Below, in pieces: positions 1 through 9,650 of a DNA stretch of 61,499 nucleotides. The notes under the pieces were generated by a model. The model did no database searches. It saw nothing but the letters and a program-made list of their open reading frames with translations, and had not been told where the DNA came from. A program made the translations under genes and the position numbers. Location of the stretch: the NCBI GenBank assembly GCA_003254885.1, contig QANT01001190.1:1-61499 (forward strand). The letters are read 5' to 3'. This DNA is from Purshia tridentata (Eukaryota; Streptophyta; Magnoliopsida; Rosales; Rosaceae). Numbering within the stretch: position 1 is the first letter of the stretch; each line of letters starts with the position of its first letter.

Positions 1-737
1 AGATCTGCCTCAATTCTACAATCTCATTATTGCAATATCTAGGATTTACTGAATTGTGACTTGAACTACTACTTCTTTCTGAATCTTTTAAAATGAAATA
101 TTGGAATGCTACAATTTTTCACAGCTGTCTTTCTGCCATTGCATTTTGCTTTTGGAAGGAGGGTGGTTAAAGTTTTGAGCTTGTAATTTGACCAAATTCT
201 TGGAGTGTTATCTAAGTTTTGAAACAGGGAAAGTGGCAATCTAAACTTGGGACAAGGAATATGTAACTGAGACTAATTAGTAATACCAGCTAAAAAGTTT
301 CAAGTTGCTGCATTAATGAAACATAGTTCCAACATAAAAACATTGTTGGTCAATATTCAATTCTAAGGTTGAATGAACCTATTTTTTTTTAGGGTCTGAA
401 ATGAACTCAATTATAATATTACAACCTCTGTCCCTGCATTCCTATGACAAAAATATCTTAAAAGACAAACACTACAACAAAACTTGCTATAGGCCACTTT
501 TTTTTTTGTGTTTATTGATGCTGCAGCCATTAAGCAAGCATGGTGGAATATTCAGACTAGCCACCCTGCAGTCACTCTTAAGCTGTAGGTTGCTGGGAAA
601 GAGGTGAAACATGGTTATCCCAACCCTTTTGCTAGAATGATGGATTTTGGAGACACCTTGGCACTTTAGTGCTGACAGCTTTTAGCCTCCACTAACACTG
701 TAGATAATTGATACTTGTAGCTCACCATTGTTGCAGA
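1..737. other. gene-free left edge
   Basis: No supportable coding region, RNA gene or repeat was seen here. The sequence is AT-rich with short homopolymers (a poly-T near 380 and 498). Only one short open frame of 68 codons exists, around 401-607, with no recognisable similarity. Confidence 0.5.
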
Positions 738-801
738 AAGGTCCTAAAATCCATAGCTAGTTAATGATTAAACAAGTACTAGCTATGGATTTTAGGACCT
801 T
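738..801. repeat. perfect 23-bp inverted repeat (hairpin)
   Basis: The arms at 738-760 and 779-801 are exact reverse complements over 23 bases and are separated by an 18-base loop. The arm begins AAGGTCCTAAAATCC. Transcribed from either strand it would fold into a perfect stem-loop. It lies about 57 bp left of a duplicated LTR terminus. It could be the core of a tiny fold-back MITE or a hairpin small-RNA source; no target-site duplication was found. Confidence 0.85.
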
Positions 802-857
802 CAATGCAAAAGTGGATAATAGACTCCCACTAATATTTTCCCTTTTTATATGCCCTC

Positions 858-890
858 TGTTGGCGCTCGGATCGGCATCCATATAATCCA
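858..890 (+). repeat. exact extra copy of the first 33 bp of the neighbouring LTR
   Basis: Positions 858-890 are identical to 951-983, the 5' end of the solo LTR, and start exactly at its terminal TG (TGTTGGCGCTCGGATCGG). The two copies are 93 bp apart. The spacer holds a (CATA)n then (TA)n microsatellite at about 906-943. The copy does not continue into further LTR sequence. Confidence 0.9.
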
Positions 891-905
891 ATCGTACCTG
901 TGTGC

Positions 906-936
<31 letters not shown>

Positions 937-950
937 TATATATAGGGAGC

Positions 951-1735
951 TGTTGGCGCTCGGATCGGCATCCATATAATCCATGGGTGGATACCTGACA
1001 CCTGTCCCCTACTCATCGCATTTACCATTGACCCAAGGAATGACTTAATTCCGAGTATGTTAGGCCGAGCCGAACTCAGAGATCGGCTAGACTGAGTAGC
1101 AGTACGTTGGATCCGCCCAACTTCCAAGGTCGGTTTCGTGGGTCAGTTCGGTAGTAATTTGGGTCGGGTCAGTCTCATACAGATTATGTCGGCATCGACC
1201 TGCAGTACACATTCTCCAAGGGATATCTACTCAAGTGTTGAGTGCACAAAAGTCCTCTATCTGACACAGGGATGGCATGACTTGACAGTTGCTTCGTCCC
1301 TTCACTAACCTACCATGCTTGCATTTAATGATCAAGTGGCCTAGTGGGTGAGATGAACGACACAGATGTCTCCACGTGGCCCAGTGACAACCGCCCATCT
1401 CCATGCAGGTATCTGGTGTCTTGCCTATAAATAGCCTATTTCTCTCACTTTCAAAGGGATCGAAAAAAAAGAATTAAGAGAAAATATACAGAAAACAAAT
1501 ATCATCTGGATTGATTTCAAGCCTAGCTCTTGAGATTAATCACGTGATTTCCTCATTGTTTTCTAACTTACACACCGGAGGGTTCTTAGCTAACACCTCA
1601 CTGGTGTAAGTTCCCACTGTTGTCCTCCATTTTCATATAGGAGTTGTCAAAGATTCAAGATCGAAAGGAGCAAGACCAAATCTGCCCTTCTTTATCCACG
1701 TTGATCCAAAGAGCGCCCAGTTTTTTGCATCAACA
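951..1735 (+). mobile_element. solo LTR of an LTR retrotransposon (785 bp)
   Basis: The block begins TGTTGGCG and ends GCATCAACA, so it has canonical TG...CA LTR termini. It is flanked by an identical 5-bp target-site duplication GGAGC at 946-950 and 1736-1740. A core promoter TATAAATA at 1426-1433 sets the orientation as plus. No internal coding region, primer-binding site or second LTR is attached, so this is a solo LTR left by recombination between the two LTRs of a full element. It is more GC-rich than its surroundings. The superfamily cannot be decided without the internal region. Confidence 0.88.
1426..1433 (+). promoter_or_regulatory. TATA box of the solo LTR
   Basis: TATAAATA lies in the context CCTATAAATAGCC, 475 bp into the LTR, with pyrimidine-rich sequence just downstream. 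This is the expected U3/R boundary of a plant LTR promoter. It could start transcription towards the first NHL gene at 2610. Confidence 0.6.
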
Positions 1736-1740
1736 GGAGC

Positions 1741-2609
1741 TTCTTTTAAATAAATTTATATAAATATACAGGTCAAATTACGAATTAATTTGCCAGAAAA
1801 ATACAAATTATTATAATATTAGTTTCTTTTTTATGCCGCGCGCTGCGGCTAATTCCTCTTTTTCTATGGGTGCATTGGAAATTAATATTATTAATTAGTT
1901 GATAATTGTGGTTGTAATGTATTTCAAATACCATCACTTATATACATGCAATTAATGATTTAAAATATGATATTTATCCTAATATTTTCTTGCAGTTATT
2001 CTTTTTAAACTTACATGTCATTCACATATTGAATTTTAAAAATAAAAAAATTAAGAATGAAAATATATATAATGTCAAATAAATTAATAAACTTAAATTG
2101 ACATACAAAATTAAAAATAATTTGTTAGAACAATAAGTATTTTTCGAATTAATAATGAAATTAAATATCCTATATATATCATTATAGTATTGGAGCGCAT
2201 CATTCACCGTATGTAAATAGTTGCACAAATTAACTCTCCTAGCTTTGTAATTAATGTTAATTATAGACTCGAAAGTCAAACTAAAAGTCAAATTGTAATT
2301 TGGCGATCCTTAAATTACACATAAACTAAAATGGGATCCTTTAAAAATACACATATTGTACGTGTAATATTTACTAATTATATATGCACATTCGATCTCT
2401 TAAAAATACATATTATTTACTAATTAACTATACCCACGCATTGTCTCTATGCTAATTATATACCATAATTTGAAATGGACCACGTCCATCGCTTCTACGT
2501 TACACTACCCTCTTTTTCTATTCGCATAATACCTTCCATTTTGATTTACCATGATATATACATTCGAAACCCTCTTTGTCCTCTCTCTCTCTCTCTCTCC
2601 ATCAACAAA
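1741..2609. other. AT-rich intergenic, promoter side of NHL gene 1
   Basis: This is strongly AT-rich sequence with no gene. The (CT)n tract at about 2579-2600 lies in the presumed 5' leader, about 10 bp before the NHL start codon. CT-rich leaders are common in plant genes. Confidence 0.5.
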
Positions 2610-3176
2610 ATGGGGCAATGGTGCTGCTGTTGCTGCATCATTGTCACCGTACTCGTCCTCCTCGGCAGCACCCTCGGGTTCGTGCTCTATCAATTCAGCC
2701 CTCACCGCCCGCTCAGCTACCAGGTGACCGACGCCGCACTGACCCATTTTAAGTTGTCAACCGACAAGAACAACACACTCGATTACAATCTCGTCGTCAA
2801 CATAACCATAGACAACCCTAATAACTGGTCCAACTTCCATTACGAACAATTCGACGCCGTTGCCTCTTACAACAACCAGGATTTGAGTAATTTTACGTTC
2901 AACCCCTTCAGCGTAGGGCACAAGGATTATGATGCCTTGCAGGCATTGTTCAAGGGCCAGATACCAGCTGTGGCTCTCGCCGGCGATGAGGTTTCCAAGT
3001 TTCCCAATGCTACGGATTTCGATATCGTTTTGAAATTTTATATGAAGTATTGGACAAAGTTTCTGTCCAAAGCTGAGTTACAAACCCGGATGGCGGAATG
3101 CCATTTGAAGGTTCCGTTGAGTTCCAACGGACAATCGGCTGATAAATTTGAGTCCACCAACTGCAAAAAGGTCTGA
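2610..3176 (+). CDS. NDR1/HIN1-like (NHL, LEA_2) protein, gene 1
   Basis: A 188-residue intronless protein. It starts MGQWCCCCC, a cysteine-rich cytosolic stub as in NHL proteins, followed by one hydrophobic membrane segment at about residues 10-29. A LEA_2-type domain follows with several N-x-S/T sites and the family-typical run NITIDNPNNW. The C-terminal LKVPLS motif is also typical. An in-frame upstream extension of 45 codons lacks family similarity and crosses the CT-rich leader, so the internal ATG at 2610 was chosen. The family comprises plasma-membrane proteins linked to defence and abiotic stress. This copy is the most divergent of the local cluster. The family call is firm; the specific role is not known. 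Confidence 0.88.
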   Translation: MGQWCCCCCIIVTVLVLLGSTLGFVLYQFSPHRPLSYQVTDAALTHFKLSTDKNNTLDYNLVVNITIDNPNNWSNFHYEQFDAVASYNNQDLSNFTFNPFSVGHKDYDALQALFKGQIPAVALAGDEVSKFPNATDFDIVLKFYMKYWTKFLSKAELQTRMAECHLKVPLSSNGQSADKFESTNCKKV

Positions 3177-4741
3177 TCTTTAGATATATAATTAGTTTCA
3201 TCATGTTTAGTTTACTTTGGTATTCTTAATTTAATTTGTATAGGATATATTAGTACACATTGCTCAATTATGTCAATGATTTATTTATTTTTTTGTTACT
3301 TATGAAATTTCAGTCTTCTTCTAGTTTATTCATTTTTATATACTCATTTTTATAGTTTTTCAGAATGCCTAAGAACTCGGAACTAGAACGATAGAGTAAT
3401 AATTAGGTTGACCGCATTTTTCCTATAATCCCTTGAATATGAGTGATACGTACGCTTGCATGCATGTCCATAAAGATCGACATCCACTACAACGTACCAG
3501 AAATCTCGTTAATTTAGTATCATGGGTTAATTACATATACGACCCCAAATTATTTCATGTGTGACACTTTACCCTCTAGAATCAAATTGTTCACAATTTA
3601 CCCTCTAAAATTTCGTTAAAAACGTACAGCACCATGCGGCCTTCTATTTGAGGGTATTATCAATTTTTTTTTGGGCCAAAGAATATGAATTTCATATTAA
3701 GCATTAATTAAAGCCGAAAAATGAGAAGACGAAATTAACATTATGGTGTGTTAATCCCTCCCTGGCCGGGCACCTTATGTCAGCTATATACACATACATA
3801 TATATAGAGAGAGAGATCATTGACTTCACTTGGCTGTAAAGTATACTTCAAGGTTTTGAAAAGAGGGTGTATAATGGGTATTCAATTGAATACAAGTTTT
3901 TTTTTTCTTTAATTAGGGAGGATAAGTGATTGAATTTGGATGCATATAGTAATTTTACAATGCTTTCAATTGAGTTACCTCATCAACTACCAATTGAATA
4001 TGATCGAGTTTGAGTTAGAAATTAACTCTTGAGAAAAAAATAAAATTCTTGTACACGTTTTTCTCTCTCATAATTAATTTAGTGGATGAAATATTCTCAT
4101 AGACAGAAATTTTGCACTCTATTGTTATAATTTGTCAAGACGAAGGGGTTTATTTTCAAGAGAAATGTCAATTATTTTTTCTATTATCATTCTCATTTTA
4201 TTGTATAGATTATCATTTGAAAATCTTCTCTATTAGAAATTAACTAAATTAAAAATTATTTAATTATATAATTGATCATGAAATTACACTGCAAAGTAAG
4301 AACGACAAGAAAGAAGATAGACGAATAAGGAAAAAGAAAAATGTAAGCAATATTTCTTTATTCACAATAATTTGAGCACAGCTTCGAAACTAATCAGGCT
4401 TCTTTTTCAAGTTGGCGCAGTGACTTTAGTATGCCGATTGGGCTACTCAAGGCTAGTCATGTCATTTATGGTCCTTTTAGTCTTTGGAGGACATCAAGTG
4501 TGTTGTATATATAGTATAGGCAATAGCTATAAAATCAGAAAATAATTATTACGGTGGATATAATATTTATTTAATTCCTGTAGCTTTAATTGCGGGTTAC
4601 TCTCCTACCCCTGACACATTGATCTTATTAAAATTGTATTGATAAAAGAATTAGTCAACATTAATGGCATGATACTTGCATTCCGTAGTCAAGCATGATG
4701 CTTGGCTCTATATTCCCATATATATATATATATATATATAT
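3177..4741. other. intergenic between NHL genes 1 and 2
   Basis: No gene seen. At about 3524-3640 lies a dispersed-repeat-like block beginning TGGGTTAATTACATATA, with phrases such as CACTTTACCCTC. A related block lies in reverse orientation near 60215-60291. A (TA)n tract sits at about 4720-4742. Confidence 0.45.
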
Positions 4742-4857
4742 AAATTGTACCATATTTAGTGATATTAGAGGTACCACATTTTGTCTGGTTAATCATTAGA
4801 AATTGTACCATATTTAGTGATACTAGAGGTACCACATTTTGTCTGGTTAATCATTAG
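4742..4857. repeat. 58-bp tandem duplication
   Basis: Copies at 4742-4799 and 4800-4857 abut directly and differ at one position (GATATTAG versus GATACTAG). The unit starts AAATTGTACCATATTTAG. The near-identity suggests a recent duplication about 400 bp upstream of NHL gene 2. Confidence 0.93.
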
Positions 4858-4980
4858 ATAATTGATACAAAATAGGGAATAAAAATGTACCACAAAGAAT
4901 TTTTATCATATTTCAATATTGTTTATATCTTAATTTGTCTCTTCTTTACTGAAAATCGATCATATCATGCCAAAGTCAGC

Positions 4981-5020
4981 GGGTTGGAAGCTACCTAGAA
5001 CTGCTTCCTTCAATGACTTT
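4981..5020 (+). promoter_or_regulatory. duplicated promoter block upstream of NHL gene 2
   Basis: About 40 bp (GGGTTGGAAGCTACCT onward), 230-270 bp before the start codon, matches a block at 6415-6455 at a similar distance before NHL gene 3. Only a few substitutions and one indel separate them. The tandem gene duplication therefore included promoter sequence, and this segment may be a shared control element. Confidence 0.6.
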
Positions 5021-5178
5021 AATTGCAAGTTCATCTCTCAAAAAACACTCATTTTTATTGATCATCATGTTCATCTATATGCATCTATATATATACCAAA
5101 CTCCTATCAAACAATCTGTGAATCTTTAATTTTATAATATAAGTATTTTATAATGTCAAACTATTTGAGAAGAAAATA

Positions 5179-5190
5179 TTATATATATAC
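5179..5190 (+). promoter_or_regulatory. TATA box of NHL gene 2
   Basis: TTATATATATAC lies about 60-70 bp before the ATG at 5250, leaving room for a short leader of about 30-40 nt. NHL gene 3 has TTATATACC at a corresponding position. Confidence 0.5.
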
Positions 5191-5249
5191 TATGAAACTC
5201 CAAGACTCGATCCAATCACACCATTTCTTGCTTCTTTCAATTCTCAGCC

Positions 5250-5900
5250 ATGATTGGAAGGCGAGTCTTCTGCTGTAACGGCCTCTGTTGCTTCTGCACA
5301 ATCTTCAAAACCATCTTCTGGTTCGGCATAGCAGGCTTCATATCCTTCCTCATCTTCCTTCCCCAAGAGCCCAGATTCACTGTCACCAATGCCTCACTCA
5401 CCCAATTCAACTTCAACGCCACCAACAACACTCTCTCTAACAACCTCGCCCTCAACATCACCATCCGAAACCCTAACAAAAGGGTTGGCATATACTACCG
5501 TCGCATCCAAGTCATTGGCAACTACAGAAAGAAGAGGTTTGCTCTGGTGACCCTGACCAATTCGACAGTACCGTTTTACCAGGGCCACAAGAACACCACA
5601 GTTTTGAACCAAGTGCTTGTTCAAGGGCAGCAGTTGGTGAGGTTCGGGGAACGTGAGATTTCGCAGTTTAACTCGGAGACTGCTGCTGGGGTTTATAGTG
5701 TTCATGTGCAGCTTGCTCTTCGTGTAAGAGCCAGGTATGGCAAGTTGAGGACAATAAATTACAAGCCATATCGCAAGAGCGACTGCAAGCTCAAGGTTCC
5801 GTTGACTGCTTCCAATGGAACATCTGCAACTGGTAGTAGTTTCAGGAGTACCATTTGTGGGAGTGCTTTTCTAATTTCAGAACCAGATGCTACTAATTAA
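5250..5900 (+). CDS. NDR1/HIN1-like (NHL, LEA_2) protein, gene 2
   Basis: A 216-residue intronless protein. The N-terminus has paired cysteines (FCCNGLCCFC), then a membrane segment at about residues 20-38. An extracytoplasmic LEA_2 domain follows, with VTNASLTQFNF at about 45-55, NITIRNPNKR, YQGHKNT and a C-terminal CKLKVPL motif. Several N-glycosylation sites are visible. The first ATG of the frame is used and sits just behind a good TATA box. It is a tandem paralogue of the genes at 2610 and 6645 and resembles the broken copy at the right edge. The family includes NHL3/NHL10-like defence-associated plasma-membrane proteins. Confidence 0.9.
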   Translation: MIGRRVFCCNGLCCFCTIFKTIFWFGIAGFISFLIFLPQEPRFTVTNASLTQFNFNATNNTLSNNLALNITIRNPNKRVGIYYRRIQVIGNYRKKRFALVTLTNSTVPFYQGHKNTTVLNQVLVQGQQLVRFGEREISQFNSETAAGVYSVHVQLALRVRARYGKLRTINYKPYRKSDCKLKVPLTASNGTSATGSSFRSTICGSAFLISEPDATN

Positions 5901-6414
5901 CTATGTTTTCCTTGTTTGCTATCCCCTAATTTTCAAAGTGATGATATTATGTGTGGCTAATATATATACTTGTGTATTATGCTTTGATTGATATGAAATA
6001 TTAATATAATTTCATACAAGAAAATTAATGTTATTATTAGTTGCTTGTAATCGCAATCTCATACACTCACTATTAGTTGCTTGTGAAAAAAGAAATATAG
6101 CTTTATAAATTAAGTGATCATGTCAAGCTTTTAATGGACGAATTATATATTCTTCGACCTAGGTGTTTGCATATCTCTTCATCCATAAACCACTTTAGCC
6201 ATGTTTACATTCTAGCTAACTTTACAATATAATCTTATCTTTTAATTTTAAATTGAATCCCTATCGGTTCAAAACTTGGTGAGAAACCGAATAAATATAG
6301 TGTTTCACAACAATTTATAACTCTAGTGATGAAGATTATTTTCCTTCAACTCTTAAGCAAAATTCAAACCTCTCACGTCCCATTAGCCTCTTTTATACCC
6401 TAAAAAAATTCAAA
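5901..6414. other. intergenic between NHL genes 2 and 3
   Basis: AT-rich sequence holding the 3' region of gene 2. A 14-base phrase (TTAGTTGCTTGTAA or close) occurs twice at about 6036-6086. Nothing else recognisable. Confidence 0.45.
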
Positions 6415-6455
6415 AGGTTGGAAACTACTTGGAACTACTTCCATTCAATAACTTT
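6415..6455 (+). promoter_or_regulatory. duplicated promoter block upstream of NHL gene 3
   Basis: This is the counterpart of 4981-5020 (AGGTTGGAAACTACTT onward). It runs directly into the triplicated repeat at 6451. Confidence 0.6.
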
Positions 6456-6535
6456 GGAAGTTCCCCATACCAAAAAAATAAAAAGACTTTGGAAGTTCCA
6501 CTTACCAAAAAAAAAAAGAACTTTGGAAGTTCCCC
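6451..6535. repeat. three tandem copies of a ~34-bp unit
   Basis: ACTTTGGAAGTTCC recurs at 6451, 6486 and 6520. The first two copies are each followed by a short spacer containing TACC and an A-run. The unit arose by local expansion of the end of the conserved promoter block and is absent from the gene 2 promoter, which has a single degenerate copy of the start. Confidence 0.85.
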
Positions 6536-6591
6536 TTTAACTATTACTTAAACTTTTCAATATAGAAAAGCCAAAACCCAACCTTGGTGTG

Positions 6592-6600
6592 TTATATACC
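6592..6600 (+). promoter_or_regulatory. TATA box of NHL gene 3
   Basis: TTATATACC lies about 50 bp before the ATG at 6645, matching the arrangement in gene 2. Confidence 0.45.
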
Positions 6601-6644
6601 TTTCTATTCAGTAGAATGCATCATTTCTTGATTTTTTCACAACC

Positions 6645-7262
6645 ATGTCTGTAAGGCATGGTTGCTGCGCCTGCAGCTTGTGCCTATTCTGCAACACATT
6701 CTTCTGCTTCTTCCTCTGCTTCTTCGTACTCTTGACCATCTTCCTTCCCCACGAGCTCAAATTCCATGTCACCAATGCCTCTCTCACCCAATTCAATTTC
6801 TCAAACACTGACAACACCCTCTACTACAATCTTTCGCTTGACATCACCATCCTAAACCCCAATAAAAAGGTCGACATATACTACCAAAGCATCCAAGTCA
6901 TTGCCAACTATAGAAACAAGAGGTTTGCTATATTGACTTTGAATTCGACACCATTTAGCCAAGGCCACAAAAATACAACCATTTTGCATCCAGTTGTTCT
7001 TGAAGGCCAGCAGTTGGTGGTGTTCAGGGAACGTGATGTCTCCAAGTTTAACTCGGAAACTGTTACTGGCATTTACAGTATTGATGTGCAGCTTGCTCTT
7101 CAGGCAAGAGCCAGCTGGTTGGGCAAGTACAAGACAACCTATTACACGCCGGCAGACAGCAACATCAACTGCAATCTGAAGGTTCCTCTGAGTTTCAATA
7201 AAGCATATGCGAATTGTTTCAACACTACAAAGTGCCGGAATTTTTATATCCTTACAAGTTGA
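6645..7262 (+). CDS. NDR1/HIN1-like (NHL, LEA_2) protein, gene 3
   Basis: A 205-residue intronless protein. It has a Cys-rich start (MSVRHGCCACSLCLFC), a membrane segment at about residues 13-33, then VTNASLTQFNF, DITILNPNKKVDIYY, a QGHKNTT motif and the C-terminal NLKVPLS. It is the closest paralogue of gene 2, with collinear alignment throughout and shared promoter elements, so the pair is a tandem duplication. Its C-terminus diverges after the LKVPL motif (three extra cysteines or near-cysteines, NCFNTTKC). Predicted plasma-membrane protein with a short cytosolic N-terminus; precise function unknown. Confidence 0.9.
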   Translation: MSVRHGCCACSLCLFCNTFFCFFLCFFVLLTIFLPHELKFHVTNASLTQFNFSNTDNTLYYNLSLDITILNPNKKVDIYYQSIQVIANYRNKRFAILTLNSTPFSQGHKNTTILHPVVLEGQQLVVFRERDVSKFNSETVTGIYSIDVQLALQARASWLGKYKTTYYTPADSNINCNLKVPLSFNKAYANCFNTTKCRNFYILTS

Positions 7263-8399
7263 AAGTTTAATAATGGAGATTAAGAGAGTGCTCTGTTTCT
7301 TGATTTATGGCAAAGGGTATTTTTATTTTTATTTTTTGGGTACATTGGATCATGTACCCTACCATCGTCTATCCTAATCATAACTACTCCAGGAGATTTT
7401 GAGTATGGCTGATATGCAGAGGGAGAGGGATAGGAACTAATTTTAAAATATAAAAAATTCCTTCTGGTTATAAAATTTTGAGAGTTCTAAATAAATTTCC
7501 TTATGGTTCTAAAATTGTCAGAGTTCAATATGCAAGTGTCAGAGTTCAGAGTTCAACTAGCTACCCTTTTTACTCGTGCTGTATTCATATATTAGTTCAG
7601 AATTGTGCCTGAATGCTAAGTTGGCTAGGACTGAACTTCCCTTCTACTGAACCAATTATATGTTTCTGAAGCATTATTGGTATTGAGTCATTGACTGACT
7701 TAACTTTGTTGAAGAACTCCTTTGAAGCAAACACTTCTTATGTAAATGGTTAGAGCATGGAAATTGCTCGCTCCTTCTGAACCATATACACAAACATATG
7801 CATATTTCCATATGTTGATAGTCATCCCTAAGATTTTAAGCATATTGTTTAATATATGTTCATGCATTACTAGTGTATCCAATTTTACTTCCACGATTTT
7901 TGGTTCAATTTTATTTTCTTTTACTTTTTCACACATAACTAATTCGGTATCTTACATTTAGTAAAAATTAAAACCATGTTTATATCAGTTTCAAGAAACT
8001 GGCTCGATTTGATCCATAAACGGCTTCAATCCAAATTATCCAAAAAGTAACCACACTACAAAAACCAAGACGGGGTAAAAATACAAGAAAATTAACGATG
8101 GCAAGACTGCTAAATACAACAGTAAGCACAGAAACTAGCAGAAAACAATGTTTAAAATGAAACTTACCCTTTGAATTATATGAAACAAATACAAGCCTGA
8201 CATAAACAGAAAATCAATTTTTAAAACAATCTGTAAATTTACATTTGCTCGGCACTCATAATGTTAAGGGAAAATAAGAGGCATCTGTTTTCAGATTTAT
8301 ATGAAGATGAAATAAATCTTCACGGACTGCTGTGTACCTTGTTGTAAAGACCATGCGCAACCAAAATCTGGGCAGCCACCAATGCACTCAGCAGGACTT
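7263..8399. other. intergenic between NHL gene 3 and the F-box gene
   Basis: No gene supported. A locally repeated phrase (TTCTGGTTATAAAATTTTGAGAGTT versus TATGGTTCTAAAATTGTCAGAGTT) is seen at about 7461-7520. The region from about 8060 to 8399 is probably the 3' UTR of the minus-strand F-box gene. Confidence 0.45.
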
Positions 8400-9650
8400 C
8401 TACTCATATTCAAACTGAACCTCTACATGCAGATATTTTCTCATCAGCCGGACAATGGACGAGGTGAAGCTTGCTAAAATTTGGCACTCTTCATGGGATT
8501 TGGCTTCTGAGACAACCCCATAAATGACCAACTTCTTCAATTTAGGACATCTTTCTAGAAGTCCTGCTACCCATTCAGAGAAGAGGTCATTGATTATAGT
8601 CCATCCAAGTTCTAAAACGACCACGTTCTCCAAATGAGACGACCCCTGCAAGCCACAAACATCTCTTAAATCATAACTTAAGGATAAGTGGCTCAACTGA
8701 GGAAAGCAAACAGAAACAGTCTCCAAATCCACAACCTCATCCTCATCATCAAATACAACACCCCAGAGCCGAAGCCTCTTTAACTTTGATGATTTTGAGA
8801 TCATGTTATAGAACTTTGGCCACATGATCGTGAAGCTGCTTACATCCACAACCTGAAGATTCTCTGTGTTCTCACCAATATCAAGGTGGAGGACACTAAC
8901 ATCATCAATCTTCAGAACCCTCAATGACCCCTTACCAATAAGCTCAAAAAGCTCAAGGGTACTATCTTTCAAGTGCAGATTCTCAAGGCTATCAGCCTCC
9001 AATATGAACTTGTCCAAACTGACAGCTTCAACATAGATATCTTTCAATGAAGAACTGCAAAGTTCCATCGTTGCATGTGCATCTGACATGGCAATATCAG
9101 GATTAATAAGAGACAAATTTGTAAGTTTGGGACATGCGGAGAGCAAAAGGCTCAAATCCAATGCGGAGACACTAACATAACTTAGTGAAAGTGACTTCAA
9201 GCACGGAAATTTCTGATAACTGGGTTCAACACCTGTTACGGAATTATGAGCCAATGTCAGCACTTCAAGCTTCTGCCGACTGCATTTCTCTATGATATTA
9301 ACATTTGGGTTTGTCCTCACATTATAATGTAGTTCCCGTAAAGTGTCCCGTGTATACATGAGCCAAGCGATGACTGGGGCGGCTGAAAATTCATCAACAT
9401 CATCCATAAAAATTGATAAAGACTGCAACCCTGTGGTTTGGAATATCGTTTGAGTTATAAGAATTTCCAATCTACTCGTTGTCATATCATGATAGACAGG
9501 CCAATCGTTGGAATTGAAAGACAAAGTGTGGAGGTGATTCCGCCAGGCCTCTCTCCATTTCTTGCATGTTGCAGATGCAATCACCACATCTCGGGCAGCT
9601 CTAAGCCGAGATAGTATGTTGCCTATGACTTCAACTGGAAGGTGCTCCAT
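8400..9650 (-). CDS. F-box/LRR-repeat protein (At1g67190-like)
   Basis: A 416-residue single-exon protein. The N-terminal F-box spans about residues 1-42 (MEHLPVEVIGNILSRL, then ATCKKWREAWR), followed by roughly ten degenerate leucine-rich repeats to near the C-terminus. From memory the N-terminus closely matches Arabidopsis F-box/LRR protein At1g67190. F-box proteins of this type join SKP1-cullin ubiquitin ligases and use the LRR face to bind substrate; the substrate here is unknown. An in-frame upstream ATG adds 23 residues with no F-box similarity, so the start at 9650 was chosen. A leader intron precedes the coding exon. Confidence 0.9.
   Translation of the reverse strand: MEHLPVEVIGNILSRLRAARDVVIASATCKKWREAWRNHLHTLSFNSNDWPVYHDMTTSRLEILITQTIFQTTGLQSLSIFMDDVDEFSAAPVIAWLMYTRDTLRELHYNVRTNPNVNIIEKCSRQKLEVLTLAHNSVTGVEPSYQKFPCLKSLSLSYVSVSALDLSLLLSACPKLTNLSLINPDIAMSDAHATMELCSSSLKDIYVEAVSLDKFILEADSLENLHLKDSTLELFELIGKGSLRVLKIDDVSVLHLDIGENTENLQVVDVSSFTIMWPKFYNMISKSSKLKRLRLWGVVFDDEDEVVDLETVSVCFPQLSHLSLSYDLRDVCGLQGSSHLENVVVLELGWTIINDLFSEWVAGLLERCPKLKKLVIYGVVSEAKSHEECQILASFTSSIVRLMRKYLHVEVQFEYE

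Noticed and set aside
2475..2609. 45-codon N-terminal extension of NHL gene 1
   Set aside because: It precedes and crosses the CT-repeat leader, lacks family similarity, and the family-typical Cys-rich start is at 2610.
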